DNA of 64,000 nt from Deltaproteobacteria bacterium. GTDB taxonomy: Bacteria; Myxococcota_A; UBA9042; PHBI01. The translations under genes and the position numbers were made by a program. Every line of letters starts with the position of its first letter. Positions within the stretch are counted from its first letter, which is position 1. The notes beneath the pieces were generated by a model that was not told the DNA's origin, did no database searches, and saw only the letters and a program-made list of their open reading frames with translations. The stretch lies in assembly GCA_011526585.1 (NCBI GenBank), contig WYBB01000115.1:42265-106264 (forward strand), in the 5' to 3' direction. Positions 1 through 9,139 of the stretch are shown here, piece after piece.

Positions 1-3000
1 GGGTGGCGCTCTCGCCGGAATAGAGGTTCGTGTTCAGGCTCACGCCCTGGATGGGGGTGCCGAAGCGATCCTGGACGGTGACGAGCAGGCGGCGCGTGTT
101 GAGGCGCAGGGTGGTCGAGACGTCGGCGCTCGCGACGAGGTGGTGGCTCAGGGCGCTGACCTCGAAGCGGCTGCGGGCGTACTGCGCGGCGCCACCTTCG
201 CCGGTGGTGTAGTGGGCCTGCGCGTCGACGGTCGCCTGCAGGGTGCCGGCGGGCATGCGCGCGCTGGTCAGGCCGGCGGCGTCGACGTAGGTGCTCCACA
301 TCGGGGCGCTGGTCACGCCACCTTCGTCGGACAGCGCCCACTGCACGCGCAGGTCGCTCGTCGAGACGAGCCCGAGCGGTGCGCCGGAGTGCTCGGCGAG
401 GACGGCGTCGATCACCGGATCGGTGATCGCGATCACGAAGTCGCCGCTCGGCGGGTAGGTGACGGCCGACGAGCGGAAGGCGAAGCCGGTCGGCGTCGCG
501 GTCAGGGTGACGCTCGCGCCGGCGGCGGCGAGCGGCGCGAGCCAGCTCATGCTGTGGCCGGGTCCGGTGCGGACCTCGTGGTGGTTGGCCGTGCCCGAGA
601 AGGTGAGCCCGCCGGTGGTGAAGGCGGGGACCGCGTACTGCGAGGTCGCCATGCGGTGATTGATCCCGCTCAGCGGCGCCCCGGAGCCGTCGAGGAAGGT
701 CACCGTGTGCGGCACCAGAGGCACGACGAAGTCGCGCACGAGCACGTCGTCGGGCTGGAAGTCGAGGGACTCGCTGCTCACGACGGAGAAGTTGGTGCTG
801 GCCTGCGCGTTGCCGGGGCCGGGCTGCACGATCAGCGAGAGGTTGTTGATGCGCACGCGGTGGGTGCCGACCGGGATCGAGCCGACGATGAAGCTGCCGT
901 TGGCGGTGACGTTGGCGACGCGCGACTGTCCGTCGATCTCGACGCGCAGCCCGGTCGGTGGGACGGCGCCGGTCGGCAAGAGCACGGTGCCTCGCAGCTC
1001 GGGCAGGCGCTCGAGGGTGTAGACGAAGAGGTCGCCGTCGCCGTCGAAGACCTGGTCGGTGATCGCGCGATTGAGGTAGCCACCGCGGCTCAGCGTGAGC
1101 GTGCGATCGGCCGCGGCGGTGTTCTGCGTCGCGGGAGCGGAAAAGCAGACGCCGCCGCTCTTGCCGGTGGTGCCGGCGAAGCCGCCCTTGAAGGTCGTGA
1201 AGGTGAGACCGCCGGTGACGAGCGGTGTGTCGGAGGTGTAGCGCGGCTGGGTGATCGCGACGTTCGCCAGCGGCGCGGCGGCGCTGTCCTCGATGCGGAA
1301 GCACACATCGGCCAGCGGCAGGCGGAAGTGCGCGCTGGTGTCGGCGTCGATCGTCACGCCCTCGGCGGTGGCGAGGTAGTCGAGGCGCCGCTCGGCGTCG
1401 GGCACGGTGCCTGGGTCGGTGTCTTCGTCGTAGCTCTGGGTGGCGACCGAGTTCTCCAGCGTGATGGTGTAGCTGCCGGGCTCGAGCAGGTAGGAGAAGG
1501 AGCCGTCGGCGGCCGGGGTCTGGAGGCCGAGGTTGGTCGGGCCGACGATGCGGATGCGCGAGCCGAAGATCGGGGTGCCGTCCGTGCGCAGGATCGAGCC
1601 GGCGAAGGTGACGCGACCCCCGAGCGGCAGGACGTGGGTCGTGTCGGCGGGCCAGGTGAGCCCGGCGTGCGTGCGCGCGAAGAGCTCCGAGCCGAAGGGC
1701 GGCGATGCGGTGAGAGAGACCGCGGTCGTCGGAGCGGTCGCGGGCAGGTCGAGCGCGACGAGGCCGTCGGCGCCGGTGTTTGTCACGTTGAGTGAGCCCG
1801 AAAACGTCGAGAAGGTGACACCGCCCGCGCTATGCGGTGAGGTGGCGGCGTAGCTCGTGCCGCCGACGGAGGCGCGCGCGACGTCGGCGCCGCCCGGGTC
1901 GGTCACGCGCAGGGTGAGCGTGACCAGCGGCACGGTGAAGGTGCGATCGGTCGAGGTCTCGAGCGCGATCGTGCCGCCGCTCAGCGAGAAGCCCGTGCGC
2001 ACCTCCTCGAGCGGCGTGGCGGGGTCGGCGTCGTCGTCGCGGGTCTGGATGTGGTTGACGAGCGCGACGCTGATGTTCGCGGACGGGGTCGGGAAGAAGT
2101 CGCCGCCGAACTCCCCGGCGGCGTCGCAGTCGAGCGACCGGGAGTTCGAGTTGCCGTGCGCGTCGACGCCGGTGACGTTGACACGCCCGTTGAGGCCGAC
2201 CGGGGTGATGACGCCGCCGAGGTCGCGTTGGATGCGGCCGGACAGGCGCACCATGTCGGCGCAGGTGATGACGTGGGTGGTGTCGGTGGTCCACGCGAGG
2301 CCGGCAGCGATGGTCGGCACGAGCTTGTCGGCGGTGGGCGGCACGCCCTTGAGCGCGAACGAGGCGGTGGCGCGGCTCGAGGGCACGACGAGCTGCGCGC
2401 GGCCGTCGGCGCCGGTGTTGGCGACGCGGAGGCCGCCCCGGAACTGCGTGAACGAGAGCCCGCCGATGAGGACCGGCGTCGGGGCGTCCCACTCGAGGAG
2501 CTGGCTCGTGTTGGTCGCGAGGGCGACGAGGCTGCCCGGTCGATCGACGCCGCGCGTGTCGCGCACGACGAGCGTGAGGTCGACCAGCGGCACGCGCAGG
2601 TCGAGCTGCGTGTCCTCGTCGATGTCGAGGGTCGCGCCGGTGATCGTCAGGGTGGTCCGCGTGCTCTCGGCGGGCGTGGCGGGGGCGGCGTCGTCGTCGT
2701 GCGAGCGGGATTGGTCGCGCTCGATGCCGAGCTGGTGGCTGCCGGCGCGCACGGTGATCGTCTGCAGCGCTCCGGTCGCCGGATCGGGATCGAACCAGGT
2801 CCTCGGCATGCCGGGGCCTTGGATCCACACCCTGGCTTGTGGCATCCCGTCGCCGTTGGAGCGCAAGAGCGACCACGTGAGCACGAAGCGGAGCGAGGTC
2901 ATCAACACGTCGCGGCGGGTCGCGCCGGAGACCGAGACGTTGGGGATCTCGGCGACGAGATAGCCGCCGGTGATCGGCGGCTCCACCCGGACGAGGTAGG

Positions 3001-3280
3001 TGCCGGCGGGCAGGCTCAGCTCGTAGTAGCCGTCGGTGAGCGCGATCGTCGAGGCGACCGGCGTCGTCCCGGCGAAGGCGGTGACGATCGCGTCGGGCAC
3101 GGGCAGGTCGTCCTCGTCATCGACCCAGCCGAAGAGGGTGTCGGCGCGCGCGGCGCCGGCCGTGACGACGAGCGCGAGGAAGAGGGCACCGACGGCGGCG
3201 TGCAGGTGCATGCGGCGCCGTGTTCCGGGTGGCCGCCCTGGCGGGTCGTGACGCGTGGAGGATGACGGGAGTAGGGCCAT
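1..3280 (-). CDS. Large exported carboxypeptidase-regulatory-like repeat protein (C-terminus beyond window)
   Basis: Partial: the frame is open to base 1, showing about 1,093 residues; the C-terminus lies outside. A hydrophobic segment (GALFLALVVTAGAARA) after a basic region is a signal peptide, so the protein is exported. The first module after it (GWVDDEDDLPVPDAIVTAFA, then a GYYELSLPAGTY turn) is a carboxypeptidase-regulatory-like beta-sandwich. Similar modules recur, alternating with acidic DDDAxPATP-type loops that may bind calcium. The ATG at 3280 lies 15 bp after the upstream stop and has GGACGAG about 9 nt before it; an in-frame ATG at 3211 would give a shorter signal peptide and cannot be excluded. 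It is the last visible gene of a minus-strand run after trmI and a lipoprotein. The specific role is unknown; a structural or adhesive surface role is inferred. Confidence 0.75.
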   Translation of the reverse strand, partial: MALLPSSSTRHDPPGRPPGTRRRMHLHAAVGALFLALVVTAGAARADTLFGWVDDEDDLPVPDAIVTAFAGTTPVASTIALTDGYYELSLPAGTYLVRVEPPITGGYLVAEIPNVSVSGATRRDVLMTSLRFVLTWSLLRSNGDGMPQARVWIQGPGMPRTWFDPDPATGALQTITVRAGSHQLGIERDQSRSHDDDAAPATPAESTRTTLTITGATLDIDEDTQLDLRVPLVDLTLVVRDTRGVDRPGSLVALATNTSQLLEWDAPTPVLIGGLSFTQFRGGLRVANTGADGRAQLVVPSSRATASFALKGVPPTADKLVPTIAAGLAWTTDTTHVITCADMVRLSGRIQRDLGGVITPVGLNGRVNVTGVDAHGNSNSRSLDCDAAGEFGGDFFPTPSANISVALVNHIQTRDDDADPATPLEEVRTGFSLSGGTIALETSTDRTFTVPLVTLTLRVTDPGGADVARASVGGTSYAATSPHSAGGVTFSTFSGSLNVTNTGADGLVALDLPATAPTTAVSLTASPPFGSELFARTHAGLTWPADTTHVLPLGGRVTFAGSILRTDGTPIFGSRIRIVGPTNLGLQTPAADGSFSYLLEPGSYTITLENSVATQSYDEDTDPGTVPDAERRLDYLATAEGVTIDADTSAHFRLPLADVCFRIEDSAAAPLANVAITQPRYTSDTPLVTGGLTFTTFKGGFAGTTGKSGGVCFSAPATQNTAAADRTLTLSRGGYLNRAITDQVFDGDGDLFVYTLERLPELRGTVLLPTGAVPPTGLRVEIDGQSRVANVTANGSFIVGSIPVGTHRVRINNLSLIVQPGPGNAQASTNFSVVSSESLDFQPDDVLVRDFVVPLVPHTVTFLDGSGAPLSGINHRMATSQYAVPAFTTGGLTFSGTANHHEVRTGPGHSMSWLAPLAAAGASVTLTATPTGFAFRSSAVTYPPSGDFVIAITDPVIDAVLAEHSGAPLGLVSTSDLRVQWALSDEGGVTSAPMWSTYVDAAGLTSARMPAGTLQATVDAQAHYTTGEGGAAQYARSRFEVSALSHHLVASADVSTTLRLNTRRLLVTVQDRFGTPIQGVSLNTNLYSGESAT

Positions 3281-3295
3281 GGGCTTGGTCTCGTC

Positions 3296-4567
3296 CTACT
3301 GACAGCCGGGGCAGGGGTTGCCGCAGCAGCTCTGGAGGCGCAGGCCGGAGGGCAGCTGATAGATCGGTGACAGCGCTTCGCCGTGCCCGAAGACGACGCC
3401 GGCCGGCGTGTGCACGAAGCTGCCCTGCTCGGAGCCGGACTGGCCGCCGCACAGGATCCGGCCCTCGCCGATCGGCGGAGGCGCGCCGCAGCGCCATGAC
3501 CAGGGGAAGTCGCGTCCGCTCGGCGGCGTGTAGCCGGTGGAGACGCCGCTGCCCGGTTCGTCGAGCGGGTGCTGCGCGCAGACGAAGCGCGCGGATGCGT
3601 CGGTCAGGGCGACGTCGAAGGCGATGTACGGGTAGATCCAACCCGCGGGGGATCGCCGCGAGTCGTCGAACGGCGCGCGGCTGGCGGTGCCGTGGGCGAT
3701 GAGCCGGCACTCACGGGCAGCGCCTTCGGGTCCGAGGTCGAGCCCGAAGGCGAGGTTCCAGTAGCACTTGTCGAGATCGGCGAAGGCCTCCTGGCCGCGA
3801 TAGGTCGCCAGCTCCCAGACGGCATCGCTCTGTGCGCCGACCTGACCGGGGCCGAGGTGGGGATCGAGCCAGGTGGTGCCGCCATCGCAGACGACGGCGA
3901 CGTCGCTCATGTGGAGCCACGTCGGTTGGTCCTCCCCGGAGGTACAGGCGAAGGCGACGACGACCGTCGGTCCGCGCGCGCCGCCGTCACCGTCGCCGTG
4001 CAACAGCGCGTCCTGGCAGTCGACCTTGGCCGAGCAGAAGACATCCTCGAAGTTGACGGCGACGTCGAAGAAGCCCTGCCGAGCGTCGCGCATCACGACG
4101 AGGTCGAAGCTCACCGCGACGTCGGTGTTCTCCTCGCAGCGCACCGGGAGCTCGCAGGGTGGGAAGCCGTCGTGGTTGCCATTGTCGAGGTGGCCGCACG
4201 GGTTGCGGTAGGTCGACCGGGCGAGCGCGCCGCCGCCGTCGAAGAGCTCCTCGAGCTCGAGGCGTGCGACGTTCTGCGGATCGGCCGCGTCACACGGCCC
4301 GACCCAGGTGATGGCGCCGCGCCCGTCGCCGAAGCGGTCGGCGCAGATCCCGCCCTCTTGCCAGACGGTCGCGCCCGAACCGTTGAGCACGGTGAGCCGG
4401 TAGCAGGCGTCGTCGACGTCCGGCAGGTCGAGCGGCGCGACGGCGACGTGCAGCCTGCCCGCCGGCGTCGGCGGCGGATCGGCGCTGTGACACGCGGCCA
4501 GGGAGAGCCCCACGCACCCGGCGAGCGGGAAGAGAGCCGCCATCCTGCTGATCTGATTCCTGTCCAT
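3296..4567 (-). CDS. Exported lipoprotein of unknown function
   Basis: 423 residues. The N-terminus has a short hydrophobic stretch ending in a lipobox (SLAAC, Cys about residue 26), so it should be lipid-anchored after signal peptidase II cleavage. The mature protein has many paired cysteines (for example CYRL, CADRF, CDAAD, CCGNPCPGC near the C-terminus), suggesting disulphides outside the cytoplasm. No enzyme motif was recognised. It lies between trmI and the large repeat protein on the same strand, with only 15 bp to the latter, so the two exported proteins are probably co-transcribed and may work together. The ATG start is favoured because the signal peptide begins there. Confidence 0.75.
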   Translation of the reverse strand: MDRNQISRMAALFPLAGCVGLSLAACHSADPPPTPAGRLHVAVAPLDLPDVDDACYRLTVLNGSGATVWQEGGICADRFGDGRGAITWVGPCDAADPQNVARLELEELFDGGGALARSTYRNPCGHLDNGNHDGFPPCELPVRCEENTDVAVSFDLVVMRDARQGFFDVAVNFEDVFCSAKVDCQDALLHGDGDGGARGPTVVVAFACTSGEDQPTWLHMSDVAVVCDGGTTWLDPHLGPGQVGAQSDAVWELATYRGQEAFADLDKCYWNLAFGLDLGPEGAARECRLIAHGTASRAPFDDSRRSPAGWIYPYIAFDVALTDASARFVCAQHPLDEPGSGVSTGYTPPSGRDFPWSWRCGAPPPIGEGRILCGGQSGSEQGSFVHTPAGVVFGHGEALSPIYQLPSGLRLQSCCGNPCPGCQ

Positions 4568-4711
4568 GGCTCTCCGCTCGAGCGATCACGACCGCGCAGG
4601 ATGACGGCGCTGGCGCGGCGCGTCGTGCGGGAGGGCCGGCCAGCAGGACCAGGGTCTCGGATCGACGAGCGCGCCGATACCTGCAGAACTACGGGTGCCG
4701 GGCGGGGGCGC

Positions 4712-5551
4712 TCAGGCGACGCAGTCGACGAAGGCGTCGGCGGTGGTGCGTGCGAAGCAGAGGAAGCCGGTGTGGCCGATGATCTTCTGCTCGGGGCGGC
4801 AGGACTGCGGGGTGACGAACCAGGGGCGCTCGATCGTCTCGAGCGTGTCGGCCGGCAGGAAGCGGCGCGACTGCGAGAGCGCCATGACGAGGCGATGGAG
4901 CTGGAGCGTGGTCGGCACGTAGGCGGCGAAGACGCCGCCGGGGCGGAGCGCGAGCGCGGCGTGGGGTACGACCTCCCAGGGCTCGGGCACGTCGAGCACG
5001 ACGCGATCGACGGCCCGCTCGTCGATGCCGGCGTAGATGTCGGCGAGCTTGACCTCGTGGTGGGGCTGCTCGCCGAGGTAGGCGCGCACGTTCTTGTCGG
5101 CGCGGTTGCGGGCCTCGGCGCGCAGCTCGTAGGTGACGAGGCGGCCGCCGAGCGAGGCCGGGCCGATGGCGCGGAGCAGCGCGAGCGAGAGCGCGCCCGA
5201 GCCGTAGCCGCCCTCGACGACGGTGGCGCCGGGGAAGATGTCGCCGTAGGCGACGAGGAGCGCGGTGTCCTTGGGGTAGACGATGGTGGCGTGGCGCTGC
5301 ATGGCGCGGGTGTACTGGGCGAGGGTGGCGCGCACGACGCGGAAGACGACGGCCTGGCTGCCGCGCACGCTGGCCCCTTCGGGTTGGCCGACGAGGCGGT
5401 CGTGGGGGATGAGGTTGCCGCGGATGTCGGTGACGCGGCCGGGGGTGAGCACGGCCATGTGCTCGCGTCCTTCGCGGTCGACGAAGACGACCGGGTCGCC
5501 GGCGGTGAGGCGATGGGCGGTGTCGTCACGCGGCGGAGGTGGCTCGCTCAT
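4712..5551 (-). CDS. trmI: tRNA (adenine-58-N1)-methyltransferase, TrmI family
   Basis: 279 residues, a normal TrmI length. The family makes 1-methyladenosine at position 58 of the tRNA T-loop using S-adenosylmethionine in the cytoplasm. Visible features are an N-terminal beta domain (GDPVVFVDREGREHMAVL, with TPG and RGNLIPHDRLVG motifs), the approach HATIVYPKDTALL, the SAM-binding motif I EGGYGSGALSLALL (residues 113-126), the acidic loop YELR, and the catalytic-site motif VLDVPEPW with Asp about 187. Motif I usually reads E-x-G-T-G-S-G; Gly-Tyr here is a mild variant. The gene is divergent from the DUF2188-like gene. Assignment is by family resemblance and is quite secure. Confidence 0.9.
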   Translation of the reverse strand: MSEPPPPRDDTAHRLTAGDPVVFVDREGREHMAVLTPGRVTDIRGNLIPHDRLVGQPEGASVRGSQAVVFRVVRATLAQYTRAMQRHATIVYPKDTALLVAYGDIFPGATVVEGGYGSGALSLALLRAIGPASLGGRLVTYELRAEARNRADKNVRAYLGEQPHHEVKLADIYAGIDERAVDRVVLDVPEPWEVVPHAALALRPGGVFAAYVPTTLQLHRLVMALSQSRRFLPADTLETIERPWFVTPQSCRPEQKIIGHTGFLCFARTTADAFVDCVA

Positions 5552-5566
5552 CGCGTCCGGGTAGCG

Positions 5567-5607
5567 CGCCCGCGCAGCGGAGACCAGATTTTTTGCGTGC
5601 GCGGGCG
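5567..5607. promoter_or_regulatory. Inverted repeat in the trmI / DUF2188 divergent promoter region
   Basis: CGCCCGCGC (5567-5575) and GCGCGGGCG (5599-5607) are a perfect 9-bp inverted repeat flanking a spacer that holds a run of six T. It sits between two divergent starts, where an operator or promoter structure would be expected. No protein is known to bind it; at this GC content such a repeat could arise by chance. Confidence 0.3.
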
Positions 5608-5655
5608 AGCGGGCGGAACATGGCGCGACCCCAGGATCTCTCCGAGGAGGACGCG

Positions 5656-6489
5656 ATGAAGCTCGAGCTCGACAAGTTCCCGACGATCAAGAACCTCGCC
5701 GATGACGTGCGGGAAAAGGCGCTCGAATACGCGGCGAAGCTCGGCGCGCGTGGACCGCGGCCGACGACGGTGCTCGGCACGGCGGTGACGCTGGCCAAGG
5801 AGTGGAAGTCGGGGCGCTTGCCGGCGCGGCCGGTGGCGGCGCCGTTCCTGGTGCAGCCGCGGCAGGGGCGCTGGGTGATCAAGCGCTCGACCGAGCCCGA
5901 GCCGAGCCACACGTTCATGAAGAAGGATGATGCGGTGCGGCGCGCGCAGGAACTGGCGAAGGCGGCCGGCGCCGCGTGCTTCGTCTTCGGCCCGGGCGGT
6001 ACGCTGATCGAGCGCTACGAGGCACGCACGCTGGCGGCGTTGACGCTGGCGCCCGAGCCGGCGGCCGCGCCCGAGCCGGAGCCCCAGCCGATCGTCGAGG
6101 CGCCCGCGGTCATGCAGGCGGTGGCGGCGGCGCCGGTGGTCGAGGCGGCGATCGAGGCGGTCGCGCCGTCGGTGGTCGAGGTGGCGGTCGAGGCGGTCGC
6201 GCCGCCGGTGGTCGAGGTGGCGGTCGAGGCGGTCGCGCCGCCGTTGCTCGAGGCGGTGGTCGTGGCCCCCGCGACCGAGGCCGAGGCTCCCGCGCTCGAG
6301 GACGATGAGCTGCCCGGACCGAGCGAGGCGACGGCCGGCGAGGAGCCGATCCGCGTCAAGAAGCTCGCGAACAAGTGGGCGCTGATCATGGGGGATGGAC
6401 GTACCGAGACGCACGCCACCCAGAAGAAGGCGGTCGCGCGCGCCAAGGCCCTCGCCAAGAAGCTCGGGCGGCCGGTCGTCGTCGGGTGA
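5656..6489 (+). CDS. DUF2188-like two-domain protein with repetitive Ala/Val/Glu/Pro linker
   Basis: 277 residues from the ATG at 5656, chosen because GAGGAGG stands 5 nt upstream; an in-frame ATG at 5620 would add 12 residues. Residues about 69-120 (WVIKRSTEPEPSHTF, then DDAVRRAQELAKAAGAACFV, then GTLIERYE) fit the DUF2188 fold, a short beta-beta-alpha-beta unit of unknown function. A second, shorter copy closes the protein (KWALIMGDGRTETHATQKKA to LGRPVVVG). Between them lies a linker of about 90 residues with three near-identical 12-residue units (VEAVAPPVVEVA type) coded by 36-bp DNA repeats at about 6154-6261. No signal peptide, so probably cytoplasmic. Function unknown. Confidence 0.7.
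   Translation: MKLELDKFPTIKNLADDVREKALEYAAKLGARGPRPTTVLGTAVTLAKEWKSGRLPARPVAAPFLVQPRQGRWVIKRSTEPEPSHTFMKKDDAVRRAQELAKAAGAACFVFGPGGTLIERYEARTLAALTLAPEPAAAPEPEPQPIVEAPAVMQAVAAAPVVEAAIEAVAPSVVEVAVEAVAPPVVEVAVEAVAPPLLEAVVVAPATEAEAPALEDDELPGPSEATAGEEPIRVKKLANKWALIMGDGRTETHATQKKAVARAKALAKKLGRPVVVG
6154..6261. repeat. Three 36-bp tandem repeats in the DUF2188-like gene
   Basis: Copies start at 6154, 6190 and 6226, each beginning GAGGCGGTCGCGCCG. The first two differ by very few bases and the third diverges at its end. They keep the reading frame and encode the Val/Glu/Ala/Pro linker, so copy number could change linker length without disrupting the gene. Confidence 0.7.
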
Positions 6490-6632
6490 CGCCGCCGAAG
6501 ATCGTCGCGCGCGCTTGATCGCATGCGCGAGACCGTCCATGATCCGCGCTCCCCATGCCGCGTGCGAGGAGTGCTCATGGGACGGATGGTCGTCGTCGGA
6601 GGCGAGTCGGTCTTCGCCCTGGTGCTTCGGCG

Positions 6633-6657
6633 CCGACGTTTCGATCCGAAACGTCGG
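6633..6657. terminator. Perfect 11-bp hairpin upstream of the epimerase
   Basis: CCGACGTTTCG (6633-6643), loop ATC, CGAAACGTCGG (6647-6657). The stem is perfect, but no T-run follows, so it is not a textbook intrinsic terminator. It may end the DUF2188 transcript or be an operator 45 bp before the presumed epimerase start. It also argues that this stretch is not coding. Confidence 0.4.
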
Positions 6658-6701
6658 GCCGAAGCTCTGGCTCACGCCCTTGGGCTCGTGAGCGCGTCGC
6701 C

Positions 6702-7715
6702 CTGAGCGTACTGGTCACCGGTTGTGCGGGCTTCATCGGCCACGCGGTCACCTCGCGACTCATCGCGCGCGGTGATGCGGTGCTCGGGCTCGACAACCTC
6801 GACGCCACCTACAGCGTCGCGCTCAAGCGCGCTCGTCTGGCACGCTGCGAGCACGAGCGCTTCACCTTCCTCCAGGGCGACGTCGCGTCACCCGCCGACC
6901 TCGCGCGAGCGTTCGCGAGCGGCGTCGATCGGGTCGTGCACCTCGCGGCGCAGGTCGGGGTGCGACCGTCGCTGGTCGATCCCGAGGCCTACCTCGCGGC
7001 CAACCTCGTCGGGTTCTGCCGAACCATCGAAGCCGCTCGGCAGGCCGGTGTGAAGCACTTCCTCTTCGCATCCTCCTCCTCGGTCCATGGCGCCAACCGC
7101 GAGCTGCCGTTCACCGAGGCGCAACGGACCGATCACCCTGTCAGTTTCTACGCCGCGACCAAGAAGGCCGATGAGCTGGTCGCCCACGCCTACGGTCACA
7201 GCCACCGGCTGCCAGTGACCGCGCTCCGCCTCTTCACGGTCTACGGACCCTGGGGTCGACCCGACATGGCGATCTTCGCCTTTGCGCGCGCCATCGCCCA
7301 GGGTACACCCCTGCGCCTGCACGGTAAGGCGACCCGTCGGGACTTCACCTACATCGATGACGCCGCCGCCGCGATCATCGCCGCCCTGGACCGCCCTCCC
7401 GTGCCCACTCTCGAGGCCGGCTCGGGCGGCGCGCCCGACCCCGTCCCATTTCGCGTGCTCAACGTCGGCAGCGGCCGCCCCGTCGCGTTGACCGAGCTCG
7501 TCGCCCTGCTGGAGCGCGGCCTCGGCAGGCGCGCCATGGTCGAGGTCGGCAACTCCCAGGCGGGCGACATGCCGGCGACCTGGGCCTCGCTCGATGAGCT
7601 CGACGCCGTCACGGGCTACCGCCCCGAGACCTCGCTCGCGGCCGGCGTCGCGCGCTTCGTCGACTGGTACCTCGGTCACTACGTCGGGCGCTTCGATGAC
7701 GTGGGAGAGTCCTAG
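6702..7715 (+). CDS. NAD-dependent epimerase/dehydratase, UDP-glucuronate 4-epimerase-like
   Basis: 337 residues if started at the CTG at 6702, the only place giving the family N-terminus (SVLVTGCAGFIGHAV, GxxGxxG NAD motif at residues 7-13). The only in-frame ATG (6555) adds 49 Arg/Ser-rich residues across a hairpin, and no in-frame GTG or TTG lies between. Short-chain dehydrogenase motifs are present: SSSSVHG, catalytic Tyr150 and Lys154 (YAATKK), then FTVYGPWGRPDMAIFAFARA and RRDFTYIDD, which match UDP-glucuronate 4-epimerases of capsule and exopolysaccharide pathways. It should interconvert a UDP-hexuronate or related sugar in the cytoplasm. The stop directly abuts the glycosyltransferase start, so they form an operon. 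The unusual start is the main doubt. Confidence 0.8.
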   Translation: MSVLVTGCAGFIGHAVTSRLIARGDAVLGLDNLDATYSVALKRARLARCEHERFTFLQGDVASPADLARAFASGVDRVVHLAAQVGVRPSLVDPEAYLAANLVGFCRTIEAARQAGVKHFLFASSSSVHGANRELPFTEAQRTDHPVSFYAATKKADELVAHAYGHSHRLPVTALRLFTVYGPWGRPDMAIFAFARAIAQGTPLRLHGKATRRDFTYIDDAAAAIIAALDRPPVPTLEAGSGGAPDPVPFRVLNVGSGRPVALTELVALLERGLGRRAMVEVGNSQAGDMPATWASLDELDAVTGYRPETSLAAGVARFVDWYLGHYVGRFDDVGES

Positions 7716-9056
7716 GTGCGCATCGCCTATCTGCGCCAGATCTTTCCGCTCAACTCGACCACCTTCCTCATGGAGGAGGTCGCGAGCCTCATCGCGGCCG
7801 GTCACGAGGTCCGGGTCTTCGCGGACCTGTGCAACTTCGAGGGCCTGCACGAGAAGGTCATCGAGACCGGGCTCTTCGACTACATCCGCTACCCGCGCCC
7901 GGCCTGGACCTGGCGCGAGCGCGTGACAGGCGCGCTACGCTTCGCCGCCAAGCTCGGTGTGCAACCGAGGTTTCGGCGCCAGTACACGCGCAACCTCTTG
8001 CGCGATCCGCGCCGCGACCTCGGCCGTCTGCGTGCGGCAGGCGGCGGCGCGCTCGCCGAGCTGCCGGACTTCGTTGCCGACGCCCTGCGCCTCGGCAACC
8101 TGTCCCTGGCGCTCAGGCAGCGCACGCTGGCCGCCACCTCCTTCGAGCCCGACGTGATCCACTGCCCTTTCCTGTACCCCTGGGAGGCGAGGACCATCGA
8201 AGCCCTGCGCGCGCGCTTCCCAGGCACGCCTGTCACCATCGCCCTGCGCGCCCTCGATCTGCACCGCGACCCGCGACATGATCACGAGCACGCCATCCGG
8301 CTCGCGGCGCTCTCGCGCGCATCGCGTCTCATCACGATCTCGCGCTACAATCGCGACCACATCCAGCACGCGGATCACCTCGCGTCCCTCGACCCGGCAC
8401 TCCGGGATCCGGCGCGCGTGCCGATCGTGCACAGCGCGATCGATACGCGCCTCTTCGCTCCCGATCCGCACATCGCCAAGCTCCCCAACCAGATCGCCTG
8501 TGTCGCGCGCTTCACCCCGATGAAGGGGCTGCACTACCTCGTGCTCGCTTGCGCGCTGCTCGCCGAGCGCGGCGTCGACATCCGCTGCGTGATCATCGGC
8601 GATGGCGATCTGCGCGGCGCGCTCGCTGCGCTCATCGCCCAGCGCGGTCTCGCCGCGCGGATCCGCGTGATCCCGAGCGCGACCCAGCGCCAGGTGCGCG
8701 AGGTCCTCGCGCACTCGGAGGTCTTCGTCTTGCCCTGTCTCCCCCTGTTCAACGGCGATCGCGACATCCTCCCCAACAGCGTCAAGGAAGCGATGGCCAT
8801 GGAGCTCCCGGTCGTGACCTCGGACACCTCGGGGATCGACGAGCTCGTCGTCGATGGTCAGAGCGGGCTCCTCGTGCCGCCGGGTCAACCGCTCGCGCTC
8901 GCCGATGCGATCGAGCGCCTGCTCGGCGATCCGGGATTGCGGCAACGTCTGGGCCGCGCTGCTCGGGAGGTGGTCGTGCGCGACTTCGACACCCGCGGCG
9001 AGAGCCGCAAGCTCACTGAGGTCTTCGCAGACGTCATCGCGAACGCCCACCGGTGA
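7716..9056 (+). CDS. GT4-family glycosyltransferase
   Basis: 446 residues, starting at a GTG directly after the epimerase stop (translational coupling likely). Two Rossmann-type halves are visible. The N-terminal one begins MRIAYLRQIFPLNSTTFLME, typical of exopolysaccharide glycosyltransferases. The C-terminal one carries IACVARFTPMKGLHYLVLA, CVIIGDGDLRGAL and the nucleotide-sugar-binding E-x7-E region (KEAMAMELPVVTSD, with GIDELVVDGQSGLLVPPG). These are GT-B fold GT4 features: transfer of a sugar from a nucleotide donor with retention of configuration. The neighbouring epimerase probably supplies the donor, suggesting a two-gene step in surface glycan or glycolipid synthesis. The acceptor is unknown. 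Confidence 0.88.
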   Translation: MRIAYLRQIFPLNSTTFLMEEVASLIAAGHEVRVFADLCNFEGLHEKVIETGLFDYIRYPRPAWTWRERVTGALRFAAKLGVQPRFRRQYTRNLLRDPRRDLGRLRAAGGGALAELPDFVADALRLGNLSLALRQRTLAATSFEPDVIHCPFLYPWEARTIEALRARFPGTPVTIALRALDLHRDPRHDHEHAIRLAALSRASRLITISRYNRDHIQHADHLASLDPALRDPARVPIVHSAIDTRLFAPDPHIAKLPNQIACVARFTPMKGLHYLVLACALLAERGVDIRCVIIGDGDLRGALAALIAQRGLAARIRVIPSATQRQVREVLAHSEVFVLPCLPLFNGDRDILPNSVKEAMAMELPVVTSDTSGIDELVVDGQSGLLVPPGQPLALADAIERLLGDPGLRQRLGRAAREVVVRDFDTRGESRKLTEVFADVIANAHR

Positions 9057-9139
9057 GCGCGTGACGCCGGCCGCCTTTTCGAGCTCGTGCACGGCCAGGG
9101 GAGGGAACCTTTCGCGAGACCCGTTGTCTGGTCCGTCCG

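Noticed and set aside
6523..6705. 60-codon plus-strand frame before the epimerase
   Set aside because: No recognisable domain or good ribosome-binding site, and it runs through a perfect hairpin. Its stop forms CTGA with the presumed epimerase start, so it is kept in mind only as a possible leader.
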